Shown one piece after another: positions 10,947 through 21,701 of a stretch of DNA of 51,011 nucleotides; positions within the stretch are counted from its first letter, which is position 1; each line of letters starts with the position of its first letter. Position numbers and translations under genes: made by a program. This stretch comes from Xanthoparmelia taractica (lineage: Eukaryota > Ascomycota > Lecanoromycetes > Lecanorales > Parmeliaceae): positions 1-51,011 of the forward strand of contig JANQBS010000273.1 in NCBI GenBank assembly GCA_033085395.1, written 5' to 3'. The notes under the pieces were generated by a model. The model searched no databases. It had not been told where the DNA came from and was given only the letters and a program-made list of their open reading frames with translations.

Positions 10947-11520
10947 CTATGGAGACCCTTTACGACTCTCGACTCTCGCCTTGAGATCTTGGTTGAAACT
11001 TTCAAATCCAACCTGCGTCTTCTTGTCCCAACCAAATATTGGGCTCATGAAAAAGGCCAACACGCCAGAGAAATCTTCCGACTGTATCAAGGTCGTTGAT
11101 CCCGGCTTCGTCTTACTCGGTTCGAAACGGAAGGAGTGCTCCCCAACAAAGAGACCATACGCGGAACCCCGCCATCTGAATTCGCGGCTCGAGTTCTCCT
11201 ACAGGAACAACCGTCAGGCACACGAGAACACAGTAAGGTTTGCAAGATATATGCACCTACCAGAACAGTTGGATCAAATGTCATGCCTTCTAGCACGCAA
11301 TGGAGTGTGTCACCCTTCTCTATCGTGTCCTTCTTAGGGACGACATCGATGGATTTAATAAATCTTGGTGTCCATTCAGGGTACTTTGAGAAAGCAAGGA
11401 ACTGACACAGCAGGACTAGTATCAGTAAATGCGTGTGAAGTATAGCGTGACGACAGTGGGTCTCACAGTGTTCCTAACGTCCTCTGGAGAGCTTGCGATT
11501 TCAATCTCAGTAGATATCAT
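10947..11520 (-). CDS. SRPBCC (START/polyketide-cyclase-like) domain protein
   Basis: Exons on the minus strand are 11520-11467, 11401-11261 and 11198-10947, joined by introns of 65 and 62 nt with GTGAGA and GTAGGT donors. The product is 148 residues and is essentially one SRPBCC domain, a helix-grip fold that binds hydrophobic ligands. It starts MISTEIEIASSPEDV, followed by the family features FLAFSKYPEWTP, GDTLHCVLEG, FRWRGS, GEHSFRFEP, QSEDFSGVLAFFM and a C-terminal helix GFESFNQDLKARVE. Coding-frame continuity across both introns supports the model strongly, although no single frame exceeds 84 codons. It converges on the RNase T1-like gene. Ligand and pathway cannot be told from sequence. 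Confidence 0.8.
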
Positions 11521-12646
11521 TGTGCCGAAAGGATGAGACGGTGGACACAGATGACGTATGTGATTTTTGATGCCACAATGGAGAGAATGAAGATCACCTC
11601 GTATAACGTTGGAATCAAGAGTCTGAGACGGAAATAATCCTGAATATCGAAACTTGGAAGGCTTTGCTTAATATGTATTCTGGCCGCCTGCTGGGATATA
11701 AGTAGGGAAGATAGTGATAAAGCAGCTCCCCAGCGCCGTCTCGGTGAAATTTACACCAGCAATAGATTGATTAACCGACTTGGTATCCCTATCAGACGCG
11801 AATCCAGCGCCGCTAGTTGACCTTGCATCAGGTGGGGCAAGGGTAAGATAGGGTGAGCGACAGCCGATTCGACGAGGGTTATAGCCCCTTCTCGCAGGTG
11901 AAAGGACGCTGCTTTAAGGTGAGCCTGGCCACGCAGCCCGCTGGAGCCTGAAGTGGTTGCCTTGAGCTCGGCTTCACTTGCCCAGAGATTGCAACTGTCT
12001 CCTGCCTAGAATACCAAAAGCTGCTGCCTAGAGTCAAATCATATTCCTACGGCTCAACATGGCTAGACCATTGTTGCTTCACTGATCTAGTGCTCCGGGT
12101 TAGAATGTCTTTCTGGGCCTTGTATAACCGTTCAGCTACAATTCTTGGGGCCATCAAATCATCAACAAAGAAAATAAGCAGAATAAGCATTTAGGCAACC
12201 AACTTAGTACGGTCATCAAAGGCTCGGCCATCCGTCCCTCCTCACGTCTCCAGCGCCCAAAGCACGAGCTCTGCGCGCTACCTTAGGGACAAGATAATTT
12301 TCAAAAATGGTTTAGGCGGAAGTTTCTTTTGGACATGTGGTCAAAGAGCTTTCCAGATAAAATTTTCACCTCATCCTGTGAGTCATAGCTACAACAAGAC
12401 ATGCTACAGGGTCAATTGCATTCCCACTATCTTCTTATCCTCCAGCCTGTCATATTACATTGCAGGGATCAATATGTAGGTCTTCAAGGCAGTCGAACTT
12501 GTGAAATCTTCCAGTACAAGCCAAGCTCTCCGCACATTGTTGCATAATTTGGCATACCATCGCAACCTTGGACTATGAGTTCTGTGTGTTGAGCCCAGTA
12601 TCGTAAGAAAAACATTGAAATGGTGCGTGCTCAGACTACAGCACTT
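11521..12646. other. Intergenic region without a recognisable gene
   Basis: About 1.1 kb upstream of the SRPBCC gene. It contains its promoter at the left edge. No frame with coding character or RNA gene was recognised in the rest. Confidence 0.4.
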
Positions 12647-12929
12647 TCAGAGTTGAATATGGCAGTATTGTACGGGCCATGACTCACAGTCTCTTGGACA
12701 GCCGCTCTTCCCAAATAAACGAAGCTCCAGCCCTCAGAGACAGGTTGAGGCATCTACCTTCGAGCAAGAGGTAAGTGGTTTGAGAGAATTCGGCATTCTT
12801 TGTGCAATTCGGGATGCCTGTGGTCGATGTAGATATACGCCAAAGATTCTTCATACGCGAAGCGGTTGGCAATCAGTTGTGGAGATGGGGGAAACGATCG
12901 ATCAAATTGGCTAATAGTATTGGAACAGA
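12647..12929 (-). CDS. Possible terminal exons of an unrecognised gene
   Basis: A minus-strand frame beginning after a possible acceptor (CTATAG, near 12930) reads through SQFDRSFPPSPQLIANRF and AYIYIDHRHPELHKECRI to LPLAR. A GTAGAT donor and an AG 53 nt later keep the frame and lead to SGCPRDCESWPVQYCHIQL and a TGA at 12647-12649. The composition looks coding, but no family is recognised and no convincing first exon was found upstream (12930-13300 has short open pieces such as RHRCFDCLNCC). It could be a small gene or a remnant. Confidence 0.25.
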
Positions 12930-13570
12930 CTATAGTAGTTGCAGGACAACATCAACACGCAGAGTTCACCACTAGAAGCAGCGATATGCATCATCCCCGA
13001 GGGTACCTGATTGATACCTCGGCCGCAACCTATGCATTTTCCATGACATAACGCGGGAGTTGCAACTTTTCAGTACGTATCAGAATGCAGCAGTTCAAGC
13101 AGTCAAAGCAGCGGTGACGACTTTTGCTTCGGTTGAGAGCCGGGCTATCTACAAAACGGCATAGGTTCTACATGATATTTGAGTGCAATGCTAATGTTGA
13201 ACGTCTACCGACTATCTTGCAGAGAGCTAGTTGTGTCGAGGATTACTTGAGCCATTTTGAATATCATTTCGAGGCTAGACTTTCGTAAGGGACCAGGCTA
13301 TCCGTTGACGCTTGATGAGCAGGGAGGTCTTCACTGCACATTTTCTACTGTTATCTACGGCCCACATGACCCACAACTTCCTTGAAATTCAAGTTCTCGG
13401 ATCCGGACTATATCCATTGGTGCTGACAGTCATCACGACGAGAAAATTGATGCTTCGACCCCAAACAAGTGAAATGACGATATCAATTTGCGTGCAACCT
13501 AAGGCATCAAAATTAACTGGCCAAAACCCCGCCCCTGCAACAGAAGTATTGCCCCCCACAGAAAGCCCCA

Positions 13571-14407
13571 TCAACTCGTCACTGTAACATTCATCACATT
13601 CGATCGAACATCCCCGGTCCTGTGCGCCTTATATTGGAAGAATCCCTCATGGAACAGATAGAGTGTAGCTTTTCCTTTAGCATCCGTCTTGACCCCTGCA
13701 ACGCTGGCACCTTTAGTTGCATTCCCACTTCTCCCGTCTATAACGGTCACCGTAAAGCCTTGGCCCTTCTTCACCGTCACCGCTGTAGGTGTCAATTTCA
13801 AGAAAGAGATACCCTCGTTCTCGTTAGTATCCGAGTCTGGTGCCAGTGCCATAAACGCCCATAAAACATCGTCGCCTGGATTTAACAGCTGCTGGCACCC
13901 ACTGAGAGTCAGACGCTCCCCAAATGTGCTGACTTGATAATTGACTAATGAGCCCCAGTATTCGATATATGTATCATTTTCCCAGTCCTCCGTCGTCGCG
14001 ATCCTATCGATGTCAAAGTCGTTGAACTCCCCATCAAAGAGCCCACTGTAGGTGAAGCCGCGAGCTTTTGCGGCCGCGTCGAGAGCATCAACAGGGGTAT
14101 TACCGGGTGGCTTCCCCGGATTGCTACCAGCTCCTTGGCCATTACAGTCGACCGTGAATGTACCGGCACCATCACGGCCAGTGATATTGCGTGGACCCGA
14201 CATTATCGGACCTTCGTAAAGGGTGGAAAGGTTGGTCTCGATGCGCAAGTTGACAGTATTGTCCCTAAAGCTCTGTTAAGATCCTGGATAGGTGCACACT
14301 GGGTCATTTGATGTAGAACGTACGTACCCTTTGGCTTCAAGTGCAGCATACGTTGTTGTTGTCGCCAGGAAAGCGCTCATGCACAGAAAGATAGAGCGAG
14401 GAAGCAT
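13571..14407 (-). CDS. Secreted DUF4430-like / Ig-like fold surface protein
   Basis: Exons are 14407-14328 and 14270-13571, with a 57-nt intron (GTACGT...CAG), giving 259 residues. Residues 1-21 (MLPRSIFLCMSAFLATTTTYA) form a signal peptide. The central part has the pattern of fungal secreted proteins with a DUF4430/transcobalamin-like region: NLSTLYEGPIMSGPRNIT, ALDAAAKARGFTYSG, EFNDFDIDRI, YWGSLVNYQ and GCQQLLNPGDDVLWAF. The C-terminal 90 residues look like an Ig-like beta sandwich (TAVTVKKGQGFTVTVIDG, then TDAKGKATLYLF). Several N-x-S/T sites (NLS, NIT, NVT) suggest glycosylation. The likely place is the cell surface or medium. The role is unknown; carbohydrate or surface attachment is inference. 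There is no GPI signal. Confidence 0.75.
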
Positions 14408-15863
14408 GGCGGGCAGAACACAGTCGGAAGGCCGTTGTTGAACTGTCAGGGTGTCCGAGTTCGTTCAAAGGTCTGTAGGTGATAAGAAAGGATGCGTAAA
14501 GTTTGAGGACTTAAATACTGCTGTGGGTCGGCTACCTTTTGTCCGAAGCGCGATGTCAGTGGCTGAGTGATCTGTGATATGCAGATATTTGACAACCCAA
14601 AAAGGATGAACTCGTATATGCACGATGCGGTCAGACCAGCCTTCGTTCTGCCGGCGTTTCGATTGGCTGACTGGGGCATCGTAGCGAAACAATAGACGAG
14701 GCTGCAGAGTTACGGGGACCGGGAGAAGTTGGCCAGAGCATCGCAGACTCTTAAAAGTAAGCCAACCACCAAAACTGCATCCTGAATCAGGACTTCCTCG
14801 GCAAGCGCTCTTCCAGTAAAGACACTTTAAAACTTGGTAAGGCATCTCATCCCGAATAATCGCGCACAAATCAATAAATGATAAAAGAAAGGTTGACTCC
14901 CAGCGAAAGCAAATCCGCGCTAATGCAGAAGCAATTCTTATAGCCTTGAACGGCTGTTGCACGCGTTCGTCTAGTGTAATCCAATGCAATAAGCACGTTG
15001 TCCTTCAGAGTAACGCTCATATCTTCGAGAGCTTTACTTTTCTCCTTTCAACCGCAGCTGAAGCGTCGGTCCATCACAGCAGCAATACAAAATTGCTAGA
15101 CTTGACTGGATGAGACTTTGGGTTGCATCGGCGCAGACCAGATACCCCATTCGGAAAGCCATTGTCAGCCCCGCCCGGCCGCTAAAGGACCGACCCCCCA
15201 CAATCGCGCAGCCATACCTGTAATATCACAGCACTGCAGCGCGACAGCCGGCTCAAACTTCATAGTGACCGAAAAGGACCTCTGTTCCACAGGGTCAGCT
15301 GTCGGAATAGCGAGCCTCTGAACGAAAATCTCCTGGATGAGGTCACAGAAGGGGGCTGAGTGAGTACTGTCTTACACCGGAGTGGTTCGTCCGTGTTGAC
15401 CCAGCTTACCTTTTCACAGCCTTTGGCCGCTTTCGCAGTGCCGGCAAGGCTTGATACAAAACTGCGTAAAGCCATATCTCTGTCTTGATCCTTCCTCTAG
15501 GCTCTTGGGTGTCCCCTTCTCTATTCCAGGAAGTAACCTCTTTCTTAACACGGTCTGTAGGAATCAAGCGGATGAGACTTACACAACATAGGTGCTGCCT
15601 TCTGGTTTCGACCGTGTCGCGTTGTACCTCTGTAATATTTGGTCTGGACCGTTCGAATAGTGGGACTATGGCTTATTGCGTCTTTTGGTCTAGGCGCTAT
15701 TCCAGATGCATGCGCACAAGCTAAGAACACGTGTCTTAGGGAGCCCTATGTGTATGGGCTTCACACCACCAGTTGGCTCTTCATTCGAAATCTTCTCGTT
15801 CAGAGCAATCGCATTCTGTTGTCCTGCCCACCCTCGCCTGTACTTACCTGACTAGATAGCCTA
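14408..15863. other. Intergenic region with weak coding-like segments
   Basis: The right part (about 15200-15580, minus strand) has coding-like pieces bounded by good splice words. One open run contains LPGIEKGTPKSLEEGSRQ and FCIKPCRHCESGQRL. Another after a GTAAGC...CATCCAG intron reads RLAIPTADPVEQRSFSVTMK. They do not join into one convincing gene and no family is recognised. A 174-codon minus frame at 14465-14989 overlaps the promoter of the DUF4430-like gene and is probably not real. Confidence 0.3.
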
Positions 15864-16313
15864 TCAATCCAGGTCTATGCCGCCTGGGCATGGAAGTTTT
15901 CTAGTGCTGAGGCACGTCACGGGATTATCAAGACCTGCTGATGACCTAGCTATGCCTTAGGGTTGCTGACTCTAGCGCTGATTAATCCGATGTATGCATT
16001 CAGGAATGAGAACAGTATCAAACACTCCTTAGAAGTACCTATATCGCAAACTCCGTTGCCTAGCTTGCAGGCAAGGTTCATGCCGACTAGAACAACTTTT
16101 TCGGCCAAGGCACCGCCGCGGCTAGGTTCCTGCGGGCCCATTGATATCTTGGTGTACGCCTAAGATGCTCATGTAGGTCTTTTAAGCTTATAGCTGTGCG
16201 ACATATGGAGATGTGAGAGAAATTCCGAAGCTTACATAAGTCTCCCCTGGTCCAAAAGCGAGGCTAGCATAGAGCGCAAGTAAAAAGCAAGTTGTCAGAA
16301 ATGCGGCGAGCAT
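15864..16313 (-). CDS. Small secreted cysteine-containing protein (effector-like)
   Basis: Exons are 16313-16236, 16159-16039 and 15934-15864, with introns of 76 nt (GTAAGC...TTAG) and 104 nt (GTACTT...GCAG), giving 89 residues. The first exon encodes a clear signal peptide, MLAAFLTTCFLLALYASLAF. The mature part has four cysteines, in ACKLGNGVCDIG and TCLSTRKLPC, enough for two disulfides. Phase and frame fit at both introns. Upstream is a CT-rich leader with CACTTTTGACATCG before the ATG. It sits in a gene-poor stretch, as small secreted effectors of plant-associated fungi often do. No homologue is recognised. A GTAAGT word about 15 nt after the stop could mean a 3'-UTR intron or a different gene end. 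Confidence 0.55.
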
Positions 16314-17139
16314 GTTGGATCAGTCTTTGGGGAATGGTGTTCGCGTATAGGAGATGAAATTGTACTCGAGAGAAATTTAACGATGTCAAAAGTGGGATTG
16401 ATGAGTGAAGAAAACCTTGGAGGGGGTTTATTCTATTGTTGACCAAAAACTAGAGAGGAAGACCTGGATGTGATTCGGACTTTCATATCACGCATGACCT
16501 GGCAGTGAGTTGAATGTCAATGCTAGATGAGATGCATAGCTTCCCAACTTGTCTCAGACCTCAGATTCCGTCTTAGTATTCGTGCGGCTGAGTCTCGTGC
16601 GCAGGTGACGAATCGGAGCGCATTCCAGCTTATTCAAAAGTGTGGGCAGTATTCTTTTTGACATATCTTGGGTGAAACCTGAGATGGTAGCGCCAGAACG
16701 CTGCTAACAGATAAGTGATAAAACAAGGCTTAGCACCTTTCGAACCTCTACACTTCTAGAACGATTCAAGGCACTATGCCCATGTCACCTTAGATATCCA
16801 GCACTCACTCAACTAAGCCTCACTGTTGAAAACTTTGTTTCTTTGAAATGGTTTCAGTGTTGCTCTGTTCTAGTACTGACGATCAGCTAGGATGACTTTT
16901 AACATGACCCATGTCTCCCAGTACCTTGGTAGTAAAAAGATTGCATGGCCTCGTATCACCTGTCGAGGACGTTCAAAGAACAATCCAAAGGCGCAGTTGG
17001 TCTTCCATTGCTCGAGGTTCTTCACATTAAAGAATCATTGATTACTTCTCAGGGTGGCTGGGGGATCCCTCCACTACAACGGTTGACTCAGCCTTTCTTC
17101 CACTTCCCAGAAAGGGTTTTGCCGTACACGTATTTGGGA

Positions 17140-17157
17140 TAGGGTTAGGGTTTGGGT
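17140..17157 (+). repeat. Short interstitial telomere-like repeat
   Basis: TAGGGTTAGGGTTTGGG contains two fungal telomere units (TTAGGG) and a third with one change. It is too short to be a telomere; it could mark an old repair or insertion event, or be chance. Confidence 0.4.
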
Positions 17158-20100
17158 CAGAGGCGAGTGACCAGTCAGCAGCACGCTCGCTCGAGTGTTG
17201 AACATTCTATGCTCGACTGCTTACGCGTCTCATTGATCCATTTAGTTAGCTCCAGTGGTGCCTACACCCAAGGTACTCTTTTGACTACCAAGGTCCTGAA
17301 GGCTGACGGAGGAGGTACCAGCAGAAGGTTCGATCCGGAGCCTTGGGATCCGTAGTCTGCGTCACTAGTAAGATGGATCATCCGTTGAAGTCCGTGAAGT
17401 ATAGCTGCATGGGATGTACGAGATACGTGGATGCGTAGTTCTTTAGGCCAGCACTAGATAACTCCGAAGTAATGGATCGCGGCATTGTGGATCATTCCTA
17501 GGAGAAAGAATGGCAAAGACTTTCATTTCATTTCAAGCCAATCGGCGAGTTTCGCAGATGCTCTGCTGAGGTGGCTAGTACATGTCAAAAAATCCCGAAA
17601 GTAACGAGACAAGCTTGTTCAGAAGCTTCCAGGACGAAACATCTGGCACAATGTGATACGAACGAATCTTATTGCACCGTTATCCCATCGGCCAGTCCTT
17701 TTGTCCGAAATGCAGGGAAAATGATTTGCCACGCTGTTCTGCAGTCTTGCGTCTACACGTCAGCCTTCAGTTTAACCTGGTTTTCCAGTGACTCCACACT
17801 TCTGCCCCGATGAACTGTTCATCGCAATAGCTTTGCATAGGCCGAACAGGAAAGGTATACTATAAACAGGCCGGTGAGCGTTGATCCTAGACCCCGTGCT
17901 TAGCGGAGCAATAATCGAGGTTACCGAGCCGGTGAGCCGCATATGCAAGGCAGCGTACCCGGATGGTCAGGACCTCGTATCTGTAGACTGCTGGTCCCGT
18001 TCAGTTTTCTTATCTTTGAGATATCATGGTGGGATTTTAATAGCCGTATCGCAAACCGCGCCAATTAAGATACAGCCTAAAAGCACATTCCACACATGTA
18101 CGCTGCAACTCTTAGTGGAGTCATGTTGGCAGTTGACCGCCTCAACTGTCTCTTCAGGTTACCCTAATAGCGAGGCGAGCAACGCCGGCAAGCAGAATCT
18201 AGTACTTTCAGCCACTGTAAACACTTTAAGCTCATGGCAAACCGTCTTCCCGCTCCAATCGCTCTTCAGGATGAAAGTAGGGTTGGTTGCGATATCTAAA
18301 TTCTTCGAGAGTTCTTCTTCCTCGATTCAAGACACTCACAACCACTATAATGTGACTTTGCTTCGTAATGCGTGCATGCTGACGGTTAGGACTAATGGCC
18401 GGTTATAGCCTCTTAGAATATTATAGCGCGCTGTTCTTACTGCCGAAATGGTTTGTCCCCTTTGGTTGTGGGAAAAGCTGGCGTGGGGGTTGCTGATCTT
18501 CATGTGCAGTTGTGCTCCCGCTTAGGTGAATCCTGCGAATGTCTCGTATAGTCCCTGTTGAGGATGCAGGGTCTAGTGCAATGAAAATACGGCTGGACCT
18601 GGCTATACTTATAGCAGGTGGCTGGGGCACAATATCTGTACGACTTCGACGAATCTCTGCTGTTGATGGGGTGCGGCTGGCGTTGTGTCCTCTTTGTATA
18701 TCAACGGCTCCCTTTGTTCCGCAGCCAAGCCTAGTTATGGATTTTCAGCTAGACCTCAAGCACTTCTCCGGCTTTGGTCGGATGCATTGTCAATCTGGCA
18801 TGGCTATCAGGAGTGGCGAAGCTGAGTTTGCTAAGAGAGATACGCAAATTCGTGCCTACCCTGGCTGCTTCGAAGTCTAACTCAATGGGTACGGAAACTT
18901 GCTCGTAATTGCATGAGCGGGAGGCTGCCTGCGTCCGCAGTAGCCGCAAAGAAATAAGGGGAGGCTGTATACACGGGAGAAATTAGGTAGTAGTGCTGTG
19001 GTTTGAAAGGTGATGGTTATGAGATCAAAGACTGCTTAAAATACTTACTTTCTCAGGGTATAGTCGTTGAGCTTCGTTACGGGCTACATTGATTGAATAC
19101 TTTTATCTTCGCCAAAAGGGTCCTAGCGCAGGGTATCGGTACCTGTAGGAGTAGTCTATATAAGATGTTTTATTGTTAATCGACAATGTTGTTGGCATCG
19201 CAGGCAGCGTATAATGTTGGACCGGGGACTGTGACGGCGACTGTGCTTGTGAGCGTGATTGCTGCTGTCCTTTATCTCACAACTCCAGTGATGGTATGGT
19301 ATGGGTGGTGGCCCTGCTACAGCTTACCGAGGCCGACTATGATGTTGAGGGATCTTCTCGTATTGATCCAAGTAATAACGACTACCTGGGCTGGGAGCAA
19401 CTGAGATGGTTTTCGAGGAGAATTGGTCCAAAGCGTTTGAAACTAGAATAGCAGTTGTGCCACAGATACAGTCTCTAAGACATAGATGATTGACTCTGTC
19501 AGTGTAGTTGTCATGGTAGAGGCCTCGGTTGCGGTTGAGATAAGGTACTTGGAGGCAAGATTGGTAATACATGTTGGAGCCGTCGCGACGAGGGATTTTT
19601 AGCTGGGGCGAGAGGGATGAAAGCAAGCAGAGAAAAGCTGTAAACCATGTTGATGGATAATGTGTGGAGAATAAGACCTTGATCAACGAGGTGCGAAGAA
19701 CGACCTTCTTATAAAAGTCTTCGCGGCTAATCTTTCATCACAAACTCAAACCCCTAGAGTTAGTAGGCAGCGAAGTCAACAAGAAGCAGCCCCTACCCAG
19801 CCTATAACTACTTTTGCAAAGAATACTTTAGTCACTGGGGTGTTGCTGCAAATGCATTAATCTCGTCAGGGGCAGCCGCAAGTCCACGAGCTCAAACCAA
19901 CGGAGCATCTCTCCATACGCGCATTGTCGGAGGTACGGACATCCTTGCGATTCGCCACCCTTTTCCAGTCGAGATAAGAAGTACACTTTGGCTTGGGCGC
20001 TACAGACGAAGAGGAGGTCACAATGTCCGTCTTCCTATGTCTGACGAGTTTTTCTGATTGTGGGTGCGGCTCGCAACATCAATGAAAGTGTCATCGACAG

Positions 20101-21026
20101 AGTCACTGATGACTGGGCCGACTTATAGGACTCCAATATTGACGCCCGTCTTTCCACTGTACACGAGTATACAACCTTTTGTTTCACGGCGAATGACACA
20201 TGTTCTTGGCGTAGGAGAGCACTGCAACCAGGGCTGCCCGCACGCAACCTTTTGTCGTGGTAGCTTCGGCGCTCAAGGAGAAATAGATGTTGAAAAACGC
20301 TGGCGCTAGGGTTTGACCAGTGCGCAAAGCCGCAGCTACCAGCGCAATGGTTAATCAGCATCAGCAGAGCAATCTCATTACGGCGGTAGGGAAAGGGAAA
20401 GCTCTGCTCCAGATGAAGAAGCGTCCGAAGTTTTTCGCCACGTTATCTGTCAAAATCATTGAAAAGGTTGGGATGAAGATGGTGCGCCGGACACTCCAGG
20501 GGTCCGGTAGCTACCACAACTGACAATTAGATCTACGATATAGTAGCCACTGGATCTTGTATCGTAGGAAGCTGGCGTGGGGCATTGCAACACAGAACTC
20601 TCATGTGAAGAAGAAAGAGCAGGAGGTTCCATCAGTTAGCACTGCAGCTAACAGTGCCTCGGACACTCTCGATGGGTGGAGGAATACTTTTATGAATACC
20701 ACTGGATACTCGAGCGAACAGAGATGGTTTATACGGCTTTAACTTGTCACAGTCGGTGGGAGACAGCCGGTGAAATGTGGCCGTATATATCCCAACTGCA
20801 ACAATATCTTGTCTTCTTGCAAGATGCTGAGAAAGAGAAAATGAAAGAGAAAAAGAATGGGTGTACTGATGCAGGACCCAGATTTGTTGGGATTTTGAAC
20901 GTAGAGGCGCTCGAATGAAAAAGGAGAGAGAGATTAGAGGACAAGATACTCTAGATTGTCGTCTTAAATGGATCGGCCCGAAGTGACCCCGCCCGCTTTC
21001 TCTCTCTTTTCCCACTTGCACATCTT

Positions 21027-21037
21027 CCCCCCCCCCC
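21027..21037 (+). repeat. Poly-C run of 11
   Basis: Eleven consecutive C residues sit in a pyrimidine-rich, promoter-like stretch (20985-21070). Length may vary between isolates or be misread by sequencing. Confidence 0.6.
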
Positions 21038-21578
21038 AACCCACACCCTCACACCCAATTCTCACACCCTCACTCTTGATTACTTGACTCAACATCTTCT
21101 ATGGAGCTTGACAAGTAGTGGTCTACTGTGGTTGAAAATCATCCCTCCCTTTTGCTCTTTGTGGCCAAAGACGTTGGCTGTTGGCTAAATTCTACACGAA
21201 AGCTTTGAACCTTCATCAACCAGTACGGTGAGATCGTCTTCACGAAGCAAAAGCTACATCTTCTCATCTTCATATCCCATCCTTTGCTTAGTGCTTCGGT
21301 CCCCTGTTCTGTCAGAGTGAACGTCTTGAGACATAGTCGTTCGCCTTTGGGACGAGGGCATCAGAAGATGTTTAGCATTGTAACGCAGCGCCCAGTGGTA
21401 GAAGATAGCATGGGCTGTCGAACACTTATCCGCATCCACTCGAACCGAGTGTCATGTCAAGCCTTCCAGATCCGCTCAAATTAGCACCCATTGCCACGCG
21501 CTAAGCACCCTTCAAATTTCTGGAATTTCTGCCTGTCAACTTCAGTCTCACACGTCTCTCTCGGTGTTTGTTAGGAAT

Positions 21579-21701
21579 ATGAAGTGTTGGTGCGGTGCTT
21601 ACAACTCACCTAAGTGGCGCGAAGTATCTGGATCCATCATCCCTGCTGTCATTTGTCCCTCGTGTCACTGCACCTCTCCGCAGTCCTTAACAGAATCTTG
21701 A
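21579..21701 (+). CDS. Possible 40-residue cysteine-rich small protein
   Basis: A single frame starting MKCWCGAYNSPKWREV has five cysteines, in a CxC near the start and a CPSCHC motif near residues 27-32 that resembles a metal-binding knuckle. No family match is recognised. The frame is short enough to be chance. Confidence 0.15.
   Translation: MKCWCGAYNSPKWREVSGSIIPAVICPSCHCTSPQSLTES

Noticed and set aside
14465..14989. 174-codon minus-strand frame
   Set aside because: It covers the promoter of the DUF4430-like gene, has no domain, and shows the amino-acid mix of random sequence.
17881..18408. 175-codon plus-strand frame
   Set aside because: The start shown is not an ATG, no motif is recognisable, and the opposite strand is about as coding-like.
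19765..20052. Trypsin-like serine protease suggested by HTRIVGGTDI in an open plus frame
   Set aside because: No CGGSLI, TAAHC, aspartate or GDSGGP motif follows in any frame, and the frame ends soon after. The match to the activation site may be chance.
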